A DNA stretch of 64,000 nucleotides from Limnanthes douglasii subsp. nivea (taxonomy: Eukaryota; Streptophyta; Magnoliopsida; Brassicales; Limnanthaceae), in contig JAUPFV010000005.1 in assembly GCA_036936605.1 (NCBI GenBank), positions 79,000,885-79,064,884 of the forward strand, read 5' to 3'. The notes beneath the pieces were generated by a model. The model was given only the letters and a program-made list of their open reading frames with translations. It was not told where the DNA came from and searched no databases. Numbering within the stretch: the first letter of the stretch is position 1; every line of letters starts with the position of its first letter. A program made the translations under genes and the position numbers. Shown in pieces: positions 21,742-32,218 of this stretch.

Positions 21742-23340
21742 ATGAATCCGGACAATCCAGAGCTTTCACCAGCTTTACTCGAAGTGGTGGAAGAAAACGA
21801 TGAGTATACTGTCCAAGAGCGTGACAGGTTAAAGCTTGAAATAGAAGCTCTGAGGGATGAAAAGGCCAAAATGGGCGTGAAAGAAAAATCCAAGGCATCG
21901 GTTGTTCATCACACCGATAACCCCAGAGAGCATGAGGCTTCTAAAACTCATGTGAGCACCAAAAAGACTCATGCTAGTTCTAAAAAGTCTCACCGGTCCA
22001 AGCCTGTGGAGAGCTCTGACTCAAGCTCAGAATCTTCGGGCAGCTCTTCGGACAGTGAGGGAAATGAAAAATCCTTGTCCTCTAGCAGCGATGAGGGTCG
22101 AACCAAGAAAAAGCAAAAGTAGGTTAAGAAATATTCAAGAAAAAGAGATCACCATGGAAGAATGAAAAGGCATATTGGAAAGGGGTCATCTCACCACCGG
22201 AGGTATACGGACAAGATGCTGATGGATCCCTTTGCTTTCCACGATGAGCCAGTTATCTTTGCAACTCCCAATGAGGATACTGTGTTCAGTCGTGGAAGGA
22301 ATTGGAGGCAGTCTCCACTGTCTTCTAAAATCCTGTCCGGAAACCTCCCCAAGAGGTTTGACAGTACTAAGATGGAGAAGTACGTTGGTAGTACCGATTC
22401 GGACAATCATCTGGAGCAATTCAAGAACTTCATGATGAACTTTGATGATGATGATAAACTACTGTGTAGGGCATTCTCCCAATCTTTTACGAGGAGTGCT
22501 CTGAAATGGTACAACAGCCTGCCTCAGGGTTGTATTAAAGATTTTGATACGTTTTTGGGTGGCCTTTCGAAGGCAGTTTGTGGGGAGTAAGGAGCTGAAG
22601 GGCAATGGAAACACAATAATCCATTGTGCCCATGAGCCAAATGAGTCCTTGAATGAGTACATAAGTTGTTTTGTGAACACAAAGAATGGGTTGGTTGATT
22701 GCTTCGAACAGGTGGCAATAGCATCCCTAAGAAAAGGTTTGAACCCAGGCAACCTGGCTGATTCGGTGACCAGAAAGAAGGCCATGACCTGGGGGGATTG
22801 CTAAATCAGGTTGGCAAGCAAATAAACGTTGATGAAACAAAGAAAACCAGGGTGCACAGACAGGTGAGATCCACCCCAGTGGCACCAACTCCAAATTAAA
22901 ACCAGTCCGGGAACAAAGCAAGAGAAACAGGACAGGGGCATGGTAGAGCAAAAGCTCAGTCTCAGCCAGCTGCTCCTGCTCAAAGTCAACAATCCAGAAA
23001 CAAAAGAGGACCATGGGTTCAACCGGAGTGGTTTGCAGAACTCAAAGAAAGTGTGGCTACCATTTTCGATAAAACAAAAGATGAGGTGCACTACCGGAGA
23101 CCAGCAACCTTGCAGTCTCCCAGAGAGCATCGTAACAACTCCTTTTGCCAATACCACAATGATATTGGCCATACCACTGATGATTGCATAGTGTTGAAAC
23201 AAGAGGTTCAAAATTTGATTGAAAGGGGAAAGTTGGGTGCATACGTTAAAAGAAGAGGAGGCAACAGGCCTGACAACACTCACCGGGTTGGTCCAAGTAA
23301 TGTTGCCCCGGAGGGGGCCATGGTAATAGTTGAAAGGTTT
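21742..23340 (+). pseudogene. Element B gag
   Basis: Starts MNPDNPELSPALLEVVEEND at the ATG at 21742. The order is N-terminal acidic/coiled segment, Ser/Lys-rich linker, capsid-like core (HLEQFKNFMMNFDDDDKLL, SALKWYNSLPQGC, RRQFVGSKELKGNGNTIIHC) and a variant zinc knuckle FCQYHNDIGHTTDDC near 23143-23187 (Cys-His-His-Cys instead of the usual Cys-Cys-His-Cys). Lesions relative to A: TAG at 22120-22122 (Leu in A), a 1-nt insertion near 22551, one G lost from the run at 22791-22796, and TAA at 22897-22899 (Gln in A). The frame then runs straight into protease. Confidence 0.87.
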
Positions 23341-24051
23341 GATGTGGAATCTGAATACTTAGATCCTGATCCAACACGAAATAGGGTGGGTGCTATAGAG
23401 GAGTGTTCTAGGACGGTCTCCGGGCTCATCAAATTCTTCGAGTCACTGACAATTTTCGGAGGGGACACAATGACTGCTCCTACTGCTTCTTCAAGAAAGA
23501 GGCATGTTCATAATTTAGCCTCCCATCTAGAAGGAGACATGACATCTTATCAATCACCAAACTCATTCTCATTCATAGTCTTCGATGAGGATGATTTGAG
23601 AGATATTGCTGGCCCTCATGAGGATGCTGTTGTCATAGGAGCATCTATAGGGGGCAATGAGATAAGGCGAATTCTGGTGGATACTGGAAGCTCTGCCAAT
23701 ATCCTTTTCCTAACCACTTACAAGAAAATGAAAAATCTGGCTGTGATTCAAAAGTCAGACAGATCAATCGTGGGCTTCACGGGCAGCTCAGCCGATGTGA
23801 TCGGGGAGTTTGAAGAAGAAGTGTTATTGGGCAGGGGCCCTTTCAAGAAAATGGTTAGAATACTCTTCATCGTGGTGGATTGTCCCACTTGCTATAATGC
23901 TATTCTAGGGAGATCTTGGCTCTCTAGGATGCATGCAGTGGCTTTAACAGTCCATCAGTGTTTAAAGTATGATATTCATGGACAGGTTGGGGTTGTCCGG
24001 AGCAGCCAAAAGGTTACAAGAGAATGCTATGCCACTGCCTTGGCTCCATGA
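23341..24051 (+). CDS. Element B aspartic protease (downstream part of an open frame from 23053)
   Basis: The open frame 23053-24051 (332 codons) joins the gag end to the protease. The catalytic LVDTGSSANIL has Asp-Thr-Gly from 23680. GFTGSSADVIGEFEEEVLLG and CPTCYNAILGRSWLSRMHAVA follow, as expected for Tat proteases. The frame ends at TGA (24049-24051). Ten codons later a TAG (24082-24084) is followed by CAG. Element C has the same two stops with the same spacing. The protease domain itself shows no lesion. How pol is reached from here is unknown. Confidence 0.85.
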   Translation, partial: DVESEYLDPDPTRNRVGAIEECSRTVSGLIKFFESLTIFGGDTMTAPTASSRKRHVHNLASHLEGDMTSYQSPNSFSFIVFDEDDLRDIAGPHEDAVVIGASIGGNEIRRILVDTGSSANILFLTTYKKMKNLAVIQKSDRSIVGFTGSSADVIGEFEEEVLLGRGPFKKMVRILFIVVDCPTCYNAILGRSWLSRMHAVALTVHQCLKYDIHGQVGVVRSSQKVTRECYATALAP

Positions 24052-24217
24052 ACGCTGGGGGCAGTCCGAATAAATGATCAATAGCAGTTTGAGGGCCTTT
24101 CTGGGGGTGAGGGTGAGATTGATGACCCCAGGGAGACCCTCGAAGTGTTGATCCCAATTGAAGAGGTTGAAACACACTGTTTGGAAGAAGGCAAAAGTGT
24201 CAAGATAGGGTTCCAAG

Positions 24218-27200
24218 ATGCCACCAATATTGAAACAAGAGATGTTGAAATTTTTGAAAGACCATCAGCACGTTTTTGCTTGGTGCAATGCTGATGTTAC
24301 TGGAGTTCCATCAGAGGTGATATCCCATCACCTATCTGTCCGGAGAGATGTGGCACCAATGGTTCAAAAGAGAAGATCTTTCTCGAAAGAAAAGGCTGAT
24401 GTCATAGTGGAAGAGGTTAACAGACTCACAAAGATGGGGCATATTAAAGAATCTCAATACCCTTTGTGGACTGCCAATCCTGTCCTGGTAAAAAAGAAAA
24501 ATGGCAAATGGCGCATGTGCATTGACTTCACAGATCTTAATAGAGCTTGCCCAAAAGATTTGTATCCGGTTCCCCGGATAGATCAGTTAGTAGACTCTAC
24601 TTCTGGGAACAAGCTGCTCTCCTTCATGGATTCCTTCTCCGGGTACAATCAGATCCAAGTAGATCCAAAAGATCAAGAACATACCACGTTTGTCATTGAT
24701 AGGGGTCTACATTGCTACAAGGTGATGCCTTTTGGCTTGAAAAATGCTGGGGCTACTTATCAAAGGTTAGTCAACAAGGCATTTGCTGATCAAATTGGAA
24801 GAAATATGGAGGTTTACATTGACGATATGATGGTGAAAAGCGTGGATGAGCAGTTGCACTTGTCCGATCTCCAAGAAACTTTTGTCAACTTGGCAAAAGT
24901 GAATTTAAAACTAAACCCTGAAAAGTGTGTGTTCGGAGTGCAGTCCTGGAAGTTCTTAGGGTATATCATAAGTGAGCATGGAATAGAGCCCGACCCGGAC
25001 CAACTCAATGCCTTATTCCAGATGGAGCCCCCTCGAAACATTAAAGAAGTACAGCAATTAACGGGGAGATTAGCTGCCTTGAACAGATTCATCTCCAGGT
25101 CTTCGGACAGGTGTGCTCCATTCTTTCAAACTTTGAAGGGTGCAAAAGGGTTCGAATGGACCCCGCAGTGTGGTGAGGCATTCGATGAAATCAAGAAACA
25201 TCTCTCTTCTCCCAAAACTTTGTTCAAACCAGTTGACGGGGAGACTCTTATTGTGTATCTGGCCGTTTCAAGTTGTGCCATTAGTGCTGTGTTGGTAAGA
25301 GAGGTCGATGGTTGTCCCTACCCAATGTACTATATCAGCAAAAGCTTGATTGATGCTGAGAGGCGTTACTTGATACTCGAAAAACTGGCATTAGCTCTGG
25401 TGATAGCTGCAAGAAAAATGAGGCCTTACTTTCAGGCTCATCCTATCGTCGTCCGGACATCTTTCCCTTTAAAGAATGTCCTTCAAAAAGCAGACATTTC
25501 AAGCAGAATGACGAAGTGGTCTGTGGAGTTGGGGGACTTCGACATAGACTTTGCTCCCCGAACAGCAGTAAAAGCCCAAGCTGTGGCTGATTTTCTGGTT
25601 GAATTCCACTCCGATAGGGATTCAGAGCAACCTACTGATTCAAAAGACAAGAAAGTGTGGATTGTCCGAACAGACGGAGGGTCTAGCACCATGGGATGTG
25701 GTGCAGGAATATGTCTCACTTCCCCATATGGGGACACCATGTACCAAGCTATTTGTTTTGCTTTCAGGGCGTCTAACAACGAGTCCGAATACGAAGTAGC
25801 TATAGCTGGGTTAAAGTTGGCCCACATCTGTGGGGCTAAAAGGGTCAAGCTTCTAAGTGACTCCCAATTACTTGTCCACCATGCCTTAGGCCAATCTGAG
25901 GCTAGAAAGGAGCAGTTGGTGAAATATTTACTCCTCCTCAAAAATGAAGCGCTAAAGTTTAAAGCTGTTGTCTATGAACACATTCCCCGAGCAGAAAATG
26001 AGCTGGCAGACTCATTGGCAACAATAGCATATACGGAGTCCTACCCATGGATCCATGTGCTTGAAAGCCCTTCTATTCAACTAAGTGAGGGTGGAAAAGA
26101 GGAAGTTTTTGAAATACAAGTGAGTCGGCCTCAAGACTGGAGATCTCCTATCATACAATATCTGTCCGATGGTATTATGCCTTCAGATAAGTCACGAGCC
26201 AGAACATTGAAACACAAGGCTCGTGGTTTCATTACGTTGAGAGATGTGTTGTACAAAAAATCCTATAGTAAACCTCTCCTACGTTGTTTAGGGGATCATG
26301 AGTCACAAATGGTCCTCTCTGAATTGCATGATAGTGAGGGATCAGCCCATTGTGGATTCAGAGCTTTAACAAGAAGAGTATTACTCTCCGGATACTATTG
26401 GCCATCAATCATGAAAGATGTTAAGGAGCTGGTAAGAAGGTGTGACCCATGCCAGAGGTACAGCAATGAAATTTATGTACCAGCCATTCCTTTAGAGTCA
26501 ATTTCTGAGCCCATCCCTTTTGCTCGATGGGGATTGGACTTGGTTGGGCCTCTCCCCGTGGCGTCCGGAGGGCGTAAAACTATAATTGTGGCCATTGACT
26601 ACTTCTCAAAGTGGATAGAAGCAGCTCCCCTGGCAGGGACAACATCGAAAGCTGTCATAAAATTCATTCTGTCCAACTTATGTTGCAGATTCGGTGTCCC
26701 ACAGAAGATAACAACAGACAATGGGCCACAGTTTGACAATAGAGAAATGGAAAGCTTCTGTGCCTCAAGGGGTATACAGCACTGCTTTTCTTCACCTTTC
26801 CACCCACAAGCCAATGGGCAGGTGGAAGTGGCTAACAGAACTATATTGTCCGGTTTAAGGAAGAATCTAGAAGGGGCTGCTGGGAAGTGGCCTAGTTATC
26901 TACAAGAGGTCTTGTGGGCCTACCGGACAACACCTGGGGCTGTAACACAAGAGTCTCCATTTGCCTTGGTCTATGGAATGGATGCAGTAGCTCCCATAGA
27001 GAAAACACTCCCTTCCTTTCGTATTCACAACTTCTCCGGACACGCTAATGAAATGGCAATTAGAAATCAACTTGATTTGATAGAAGAAAGACGGGTTAAA
27101 GCTCATCTTAGAGTGGCACACTATCAGGACTTGATGAGAAGCAGGTTTGCTTCTAAGGTTAAAAGAAGAGATTTCCAACCAGGGGACAAAGTATTAAGGA

Positions 27201-27373
27201 AGGTCTTCTTGCATACTAAGGAAAAGCTCTTCGGGAAGCTGGCCCCAACCTGGGAGGGTCCATATACTGTAATTGAAAGAATCAAGCCTGGGACTTATTG
27301 GTTGGAAGACAAAGATGGCAGGGTTTTAACTCACCCTTGGAATATTGAGCACCTTCGAATGTACTTGGAATAA
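24218..27373 (+). CDS. Element B pol: reverse transcriptase, two RNase H domains, integrase
   Basis: Open for 1051 codons. RT covers about residues 50-260 with catalytic YIDD at 200-203. A gypsy-type RNase H region (about 330-440) has LAVSSCAISAVLVRE where an active enzyme has an Asp motif. A second, archaeal-type RNase H (about 480-610) has TDGG (Asp486), SNNESEYE and SDSQL. Integrase has a zinc region (about 703-745, HDSEGSAHC ... CDPC) and a D774-D834-E870 triad with 35 residues between the last two. The protein ends WNIEHLRMYLE. Dual RNase H is a mark of the Tat lineage. The true N-terminus probably lies upstream: a 1-nt shift near 24209 relative to A separates it from the preceding frame. 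Confidence 0.93.
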   Translation: MPPILKQEMLKFLKDHQHVFAWCNADVTGVPSEVISHHLSVRRDVAPMVQKRRSFSKEKADVIVEEVNRLTKMGHIKESQYPLWTANPVLVKKKNGKWRMCIDFTDLNRACPKDLYPVPRIDQLVDSTSGNKLLSFMDSFSGYNQIQVDPKDQEHTTFVIDRGLHCYKVMPFGLKNAGATYQRLVNKAFADQIGRNMEVYIDDMMVKSVDEQLHLSDLQETFVNLAKVNLKLNPEKCVFGVQSWKFLGYIISEHGIEPDPDQLNALFQMEPPRNIKEVQQLTGRLAALNRFISRSSDRCAPFFQTLKGAKGFEWTPQCGEAFDEIKKHLSSPKTLFKPVDGETLIVYLAVSSCAISAVLVREVDGCPYPMYYISKSLIDAERRYLILEKLALALVIAARKMRPYFQAHPIVVRTSFPLKNVLQKADISSRMTKWSVELGDFDIDFAPRTAVKAQAVADFLVEFHSDRDSEQPTDSKDKKVWIVRTDGGSSTMGCGAGICLTSPYGDTMYQAICFAFRASNNESEYEVAIAGLKLAHICGAKRVKLLSDSQLLVHHALGQSEARKEQLVKYLLLLKNEALKFKAVVYEHIPRAENELADSLATIAYTESYPWIHVLESPSIQLSEGGKEEVFEIQVSRPQDWRSPIIQYLSDGIMPSDKSRARTLKHKARGFITLRDVLYKKSYSKPLLRCLGDHESQMVLSELHDSEGSAHCGFRALTRRVLLSGYYWPSIMKDVKELVRRCDPCQRYSNEIYVPAIPLESISEPIPFARWGLDLVGPLPVASGGRKTIIVAIDYFSKWIEAAPLAGTTSKAVIKFILSNLCCRFGVPQKITTDNGPQFDNREMESFCASRGIQHCFSSPFHPQANGQVEVANRTILSGLRKNLEGAAGKWPSYLQEVLWAYRTTPGAVTQESPFALVYGMDAVAPIEKTLPSFRIHNFSGHANEMAIRNQLDLIEERRVKAHLRVAHYQDLMRSRFASKVKRRDFQPGDKVLRKVFLHTKEKLFGKLAPTWEGPYTVIERIKPGTYWLEDKDGRVLTHPWNIEHLRMYLE

Positions 27374-27841
27374 CACTTGTGTAAATATTTACTTGTTTAA
27401 ACATCCATGTAAATATTTGGGGGCATACCTTCCCCTCTTTGGTGGCACGGAGAGTTTTCAATGAAATTTGATACCTTCTTCAAAATTTTCTAAGTATTTT
27501 CAAAATTCTATCTCTTGTCATACTACCCGGACTAAAAGGTCTAAGGGCTATTTAAACTCTAGCCGGAGAATCTTAAACACTCTCACAATGCAATAACTCA
27601 GAGCTACTTAAATTCCAGCTATCTAAACTAAAAAAATAATAAAAGAAGAGGATGGTTGAGCAAAATAGAAACATTCATTCAACAACTTAAAATTGCCTTG
27701 GCCTTCCAATGACTTTTTAAACAAGTTTGGGCACAGTACAAAAAATCTGTCCGAATAATACCGGACACCACAACAAAAATAAGTGCCTTGGCCTTCCAAG
27801 GACTTTAGTTTGAGTAAAGGATAAGTAAAGTACACAATAAA
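27374..27841. other. Element B 3' noncoding region
   Basis: No gene is present. The GGTGGCACGG block near 27451 corresponds to the conserved 3' block in A and E. The segments around 27530-27600 match A (about 5640-5740). The two convergent units, pol (+) and antisense ORF (-), end only 468 bp apart here. Confidence 0.6.
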
Positions 27842-30814
27842 TTAAGCTTGAGCCTTTGAAGATGGCTCACCCTCGTCTACTTTCTTTCCTTTGATGTCGC
27901 TCCCCCCTTCGACCACTTTTTTGCCCTTGGGATCATTCTCCTCTTCACCTGGGATCTCTCCGGTTTTCTCTTCATTATCAGAAGAGGACTCACCGAAATA
28001 TCCCTCATCAACCATAGTGTAATATGGAAGGTCATCATCATCCACATAGAGCCATAAGTCCCCCAGTCTCCTCTTCGGGAATTTTTCGTGAAAAAAGAGA
28101 ACCATGTCAGACTTCACCCTTTGAATCATTAGCTCTTCGATTTGTGTCATCTCCCTGGCATAGGCGTTGATCTTGGCCTTGATTGTGGCCTCTTGGTCCC
28201 TTACCAAAGCAGCCTTCTCTTCAGCAGCCTGAGTCACTACGTTTTCCAAAGCAATCTTGTTAGCGGTCAGGTTGGTGATGAGCTTTTCCTTTGCAGTGGT
28301 CTCTCCCCGTGAGGCGGTGAGATCTTTCTCCATGCCCGACAGCTTCTCCTGGAGATCTTTAATTGTTTGTTCTAGGGTGGAAATTTTTGTGTTGCTCTCA
28401 TCATAACTCTTCTTCAGCTCCTCGTGTGCTTCCTTGAGTAAATCAGCATTGGTGGTAGCAATGCGGAGGTCTTCGGACAGCTTATCCTTCTCAGACTTGA
28501 GGTCTTTGATGGTGTCTGCTTGACTTCGGACTTGTCTTTCCAGTGTAAGAACTGGCTGCACATTACTAAGCAGAGAATGGGCAATAGTGTCCTTCTCACT
28601 AGAAACCATGAAAGTCTTACCGTTAAAGTTGACCGTATTGGAGCTGCTCGGAGGGATGTAGGGCCCTGCGAACTCGTCTCTGGGCAGACCAAGGAAATAT
28701 TCACCAAGCCCGCCCAGACCGGTGATGTCCACTTCATCAAAGTTGAGCTCTCCTCCCTCGACTTCATCAGTGTGAAACTCTCTGGGGATCTCTTCGGCCA
28801 GCGTTGGGTCTGAAGGGCCAGTGGGGAAAGAGGGCTCCGGATCCCGGAGAGCGAGCTCATCCCCTTGTGAAGTCTTTTTCTTCTTAACTACCCGGTCAGC
28901 GCTTTCACTTGCTTGTTTGCGAGTTCTCTTGGGAGCCCTTGGAGGTTTTGGAAGGTCTACTTCCTGCCTCTCGGTCTCCTGCTCCACCACCTGCAAGAGG
29001 GTTGCATCAATTTGAACTTGGGCTGGCCCCTCTGGCTCTATTGGGGCATCCTTCTCAGCATCACCTGCCACCTTCTTGCCTTTTCTTCTGCCCTTCATTT
29101 TTCTTGGGGCTTTGGCCCGGGCAGGCAGGTAGAGTGTCCCATCCAGCTCATGGGACCTTCTCAGCACAATGTCTTCATCAGGCTGGGTGGTGAACTCCTC
29201 CCAAGTTAGGTCTCTTCGACCTGTGGTGTTCCACAGGTGAGACCTAGCTAGATTCCCAGGGGTGAAGGCCTTATGGAATCGATTCTCCCAATTCTCTGCG
29301 GTCCAAGCATTGATTTTGCTACAGGTAGTCTGTCCGGCCTTTAGGTAGTCCCCGAACTCCTTTGGCAGCTCTGATAGAACAGAAGAGAAATTGGTTAATA
29401 TAAACTTAACTTTAAAAAAAAAGAGAAAAACGGACAGAGACTCAAGATCAGAAACTTACGGTCACTCCTCCACCTACTCCTGAGGAGGCTTGGGTTCTCT
29501 CCGGCCTTGGTTCTCTTGCCATTTTCCCAGGCTCCACTAAAGAACAGAAATTGGCTTCTCCACTTACTCTCCGATTCCAGGACATCATCAACAGCCTTGA
29601 TATCGTTCCCCATGTTGAAATGGTAGAAGGGGAACTGATGATGCTTGCACAGGTTGGCCACTGCTGCGAACTCTTCCATAGGAAGAGGGATCCCAGATAA
29701 CCTAGATGCCATGATACATGACATTAAGGTGAACCAACCATTGGGGCTTAGCTGTGTTGGGCAGAGCTTGACCAGGTGGAAGTAGCGCACGATCTCCGGG
29801 TCTAGTGGGAACCTGAGCCCCCAGTTAAATAGCTCCGTAAAGAAGACTATCTCGTTTCGTTTACAGTCCATTGGGGTCTCCGGATCAATGGGGATCCTTA
29901 TCTTCACATTTTCAGGGATCCCCCATTTGGTGCGCATTCTGCCTAGATCAGAGGTATGGATGAATGCATACTTGGTCTTATGCAAAGCCAAGAGGTACTT
30001 AAACTCGACTTTGTGGAAGCACGGCCCCACTCTCCCCTCAAGGCACTCCGGCAGGTCCGAACGCCTTAGGTACAAATTCTCTTTGCCCTTTTTGGCAGCA
30101 ACAGCAGTGGTATCAGCCTGTCCGGAGGACTCGGACTCAAAGGGGACCTCTTCAGTAGAGTCCTCCATTCTCTCCTCCATAATTGTTGGAGGGACTTCTG
30201 TGGAAGTGGTTCGGGGAGGATTGAAGCTTGGCATAGCCTGCCCTCCGGACTGTTGACTGCCCGTATTCATCTGACTTCTCACCTCAAGTTGGGCTGAGGC
30301 AGAAGATTCTCTAGGGGGTACTGGGCTGCTGGCCTCCGGACCAGAAAGCCTCTCCCGGGGAGCTCTAAAGGGCACTCCAGACCCAGAGTCACTATTGTTT
30401 GCCCCCGATTTCGAGGGAGTATTCTTCGAGGTTAGTCCTTTGACTAACCGGCGAGGCCTCTTAATGACTAACTTCTCCGGGGAGTGGTCAGAATCAGACC
30501 CCATGGCTATAAAAAGGTGAGGTTTTCCTAACACTTGTAGCAGTGACTCCTGGTTCAACAGCAGGTCTTGACTCCTGAACTGAGGATCCAGATACAATGG
30601 GAGAAAGGGTGGATTGAAAGAGCTTTTTAGGCTTGGTACCTTTGGAGGAGGATGAGCCTCGATCTGATTCTGTAACAGAAGCAACCGGTCTGTCAACTGG
30701 TGATGATGGTAGCCCTGCTGCTATTCGTCTTTCTTTTTCGACCTTCTGCACTTTCTCCAACTCTGAAAGGTTAAGCCAACCACCTTTAATCAACGCTGTT
30801 CTTGCTGTAAACAT
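27842..30814 (-). pseudogene. Element B antisense ORF (Transposase_28-like domain, coiled coil), one frameshift
   Basis: Two exons on the minus strand: 30814-29460 and 29370-27842. The 89-bp intron has GTAAGT and CAG ends. Apart from one extra T in a T run at about 30510-30514, the frame is open for about 960 codons. The protein starts MFTARTALIKGGWLNLSELE, followed by a Ser/Pro-rich linker. The domain has LFNWGLRFPLDPEIVRYFHL and QLSPNGWFTLMSCIMASRLSG, then FYHFNMGND. Exon 2 has a Lys/Arg-rich stretch (possible nuclear signal), a 200-residue coiled coil, FHEKFPKRRLGDLWLYV and an acidic/Lys-rich tail. It is almost intact, unlike gag. Its role is unknown. RNA or DNA binding, or a regulatory function, would be speculation. 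Confidence 0.8.
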
Positions 30815-30915
30815 AAAACAGCCAAGGAAATTTTTGTTCTAGAGAGAGAAAGCTCTGAGTAAAATTGCAGAGTAAGATTTAAGAGAGATAGTAAAACAGT
30901 GAAAAATGAATGTGA

Positions 30916-31094
30916 ATTTATAGTAGATTTGAGAAAAAGGAGTTGATTCCTAGGAGAATCCGAAAAGTTGGGTAATAATTAAAAGACGGCGCTGATGTCA
31001 CTATTGGCAATTAAAGAGGTTACTTATGAAAGAAGGTGGTGCGAAATTCAAGGTAAAAAAACGGCTGGAGTGGCCAATCAGAAAGCGACACGTG
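30916..31094 (-). promoter_or_regulatory. Putative promoter of the element B antisense ORF: G-box and TATA box
   Basis: On the minus strand, CACGTG (31089-31094) lies 172 bp from TATAAAT (30916-30922), which is about 100 bp before the ATG at 30814. Element A has the same motifs 170 bp apart. A second copy lies at 32493-32498 and 32320-32326, produced by the 1404-bp duplication. Confidence 0.55.
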
Positions 31095-32218
31095 TCCCAG
31101 ATAACCTAGATGCCATGATACATGACATTAAGGTGAACCAACCATTGGGGCTTAGCTGTGTTGGGCAGAGCTTGACCAGGTGGAAGTAGCGCACGATCTC
31201 CGGGTCTAGTGGGAACCTGAGCCCCCAGTTAAATAGCTCCGTAAAGAAGACTATCTCGTTTCGTTTACAGTCCATTGGGGTCTCCGGATCAATGGGGATC
31301 CTTATCTTCACATTTTCAGGGATCCCCCATTTGGTGCGCATTCTGCCTAGATCAGAGGTATGGATGAATGCATACTTGGTCTTATGCAAAGCCAAGAGGT
31401 ACTTAAACTCGACTTTGTGGAAGCACGGCCCCACTCTCCCCTCAAGGCACTCCGGCAGGTCCGGACGCCTTAGGTACAAATTCTCTTTGCCCTTTTTGGC
31501 AGCAACAGCAGTGGTATCAGCCTGTCCGGAGGACTCGGACTCAAAGGGGACCTCTTCAGTAGAGTCCTCCATTCTCTCCTCCATAATTGTTGGAGGGACT
31601 TCTGTGGAAGTGGTTCGGGGAGGATTGAAGCTTGGCATAGCCTGCCCTCCGGACTGTTGACTGCCCGTATTCATCTGACTTCTCACCTCAAGTTGGGCTG
31701 AGGCAGAAGATTCTCTAGGGGGTACTGGGCTGCTGGCCTCCGGACCAGAAAGCCTCTCCCAGGGAGCTCTAAAGGGCACTCCAGACCCAGAGTCACTATT
31801 GTTTGCCCCCGATTTCGAGGGAGTATTCTTCGAGGTTAGTCCTTTGACTAACCGGCGAGGCCTCTTAATGACTAACTTCTCCGGGGAGTGGTCAGAATCA
31901 GACCCCATGGCTATAAAAAGGTGAGGTTTTCCTAACACTTGTAGCAGTGACTCCTGGTTCAACAGCAGGTCTTGACTCCTGAACTGAGGATCCAGATACA
32001 ATGGGAGAAAGGGTGGATTGAAAGAGCTTTTTAGGCTTGGTACCTTTGGAGGAGGATGAGCCTCGATCTGATTCTGTAACAGAAGCAACCGGTCTGTCAA
32101 CTGGTGATGATGGTAGCCCTGCTGCTATTCGTCTTTCTTTTTCGACCTTCTGCACTTTCTCCAACTCTGAAAGGTTAAGCCAACCACCTTTAATCAACGC
32201 TGTTCTTGCTGTAAACAT
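31095..32218 (-). pseudogene. Truncated second copy of the element B antisense ORF
   Basis: Duplicate of exon 1 from its ATG (32218) to the breakpoint after CIMASRLSG. Translation would then leave the homologous sequence and run into the promoter region of the full copy, adding a few unrelated residues (TRVAF). It has the same T-run frameshift as the complete copy (frame change near 31914-31918). It keeps its own G-box/TATA module, so transcription from it would read through the downstream full copy. Confidence 0.82.

Noticed and set aside
22801..23283. 160-codon minus-strand frame inside B gag
   Set aside because: Antisense shadow of gag. It has no motif and is not conserved as an open frame in A.
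25483..25941. 152-codon minus-strand frame inside B pol
   Set aside because: Mirror of the RNase H coding sequence. A shorter mirror appears in A (7476-7718), as expected from sense conservation.
29888..30256. 122-codon plus-strand frame, repeated at 31292-31660
   Set aside because: Shadow of the antisense ORF exon. The repeat is only the 1404-bp duplication.
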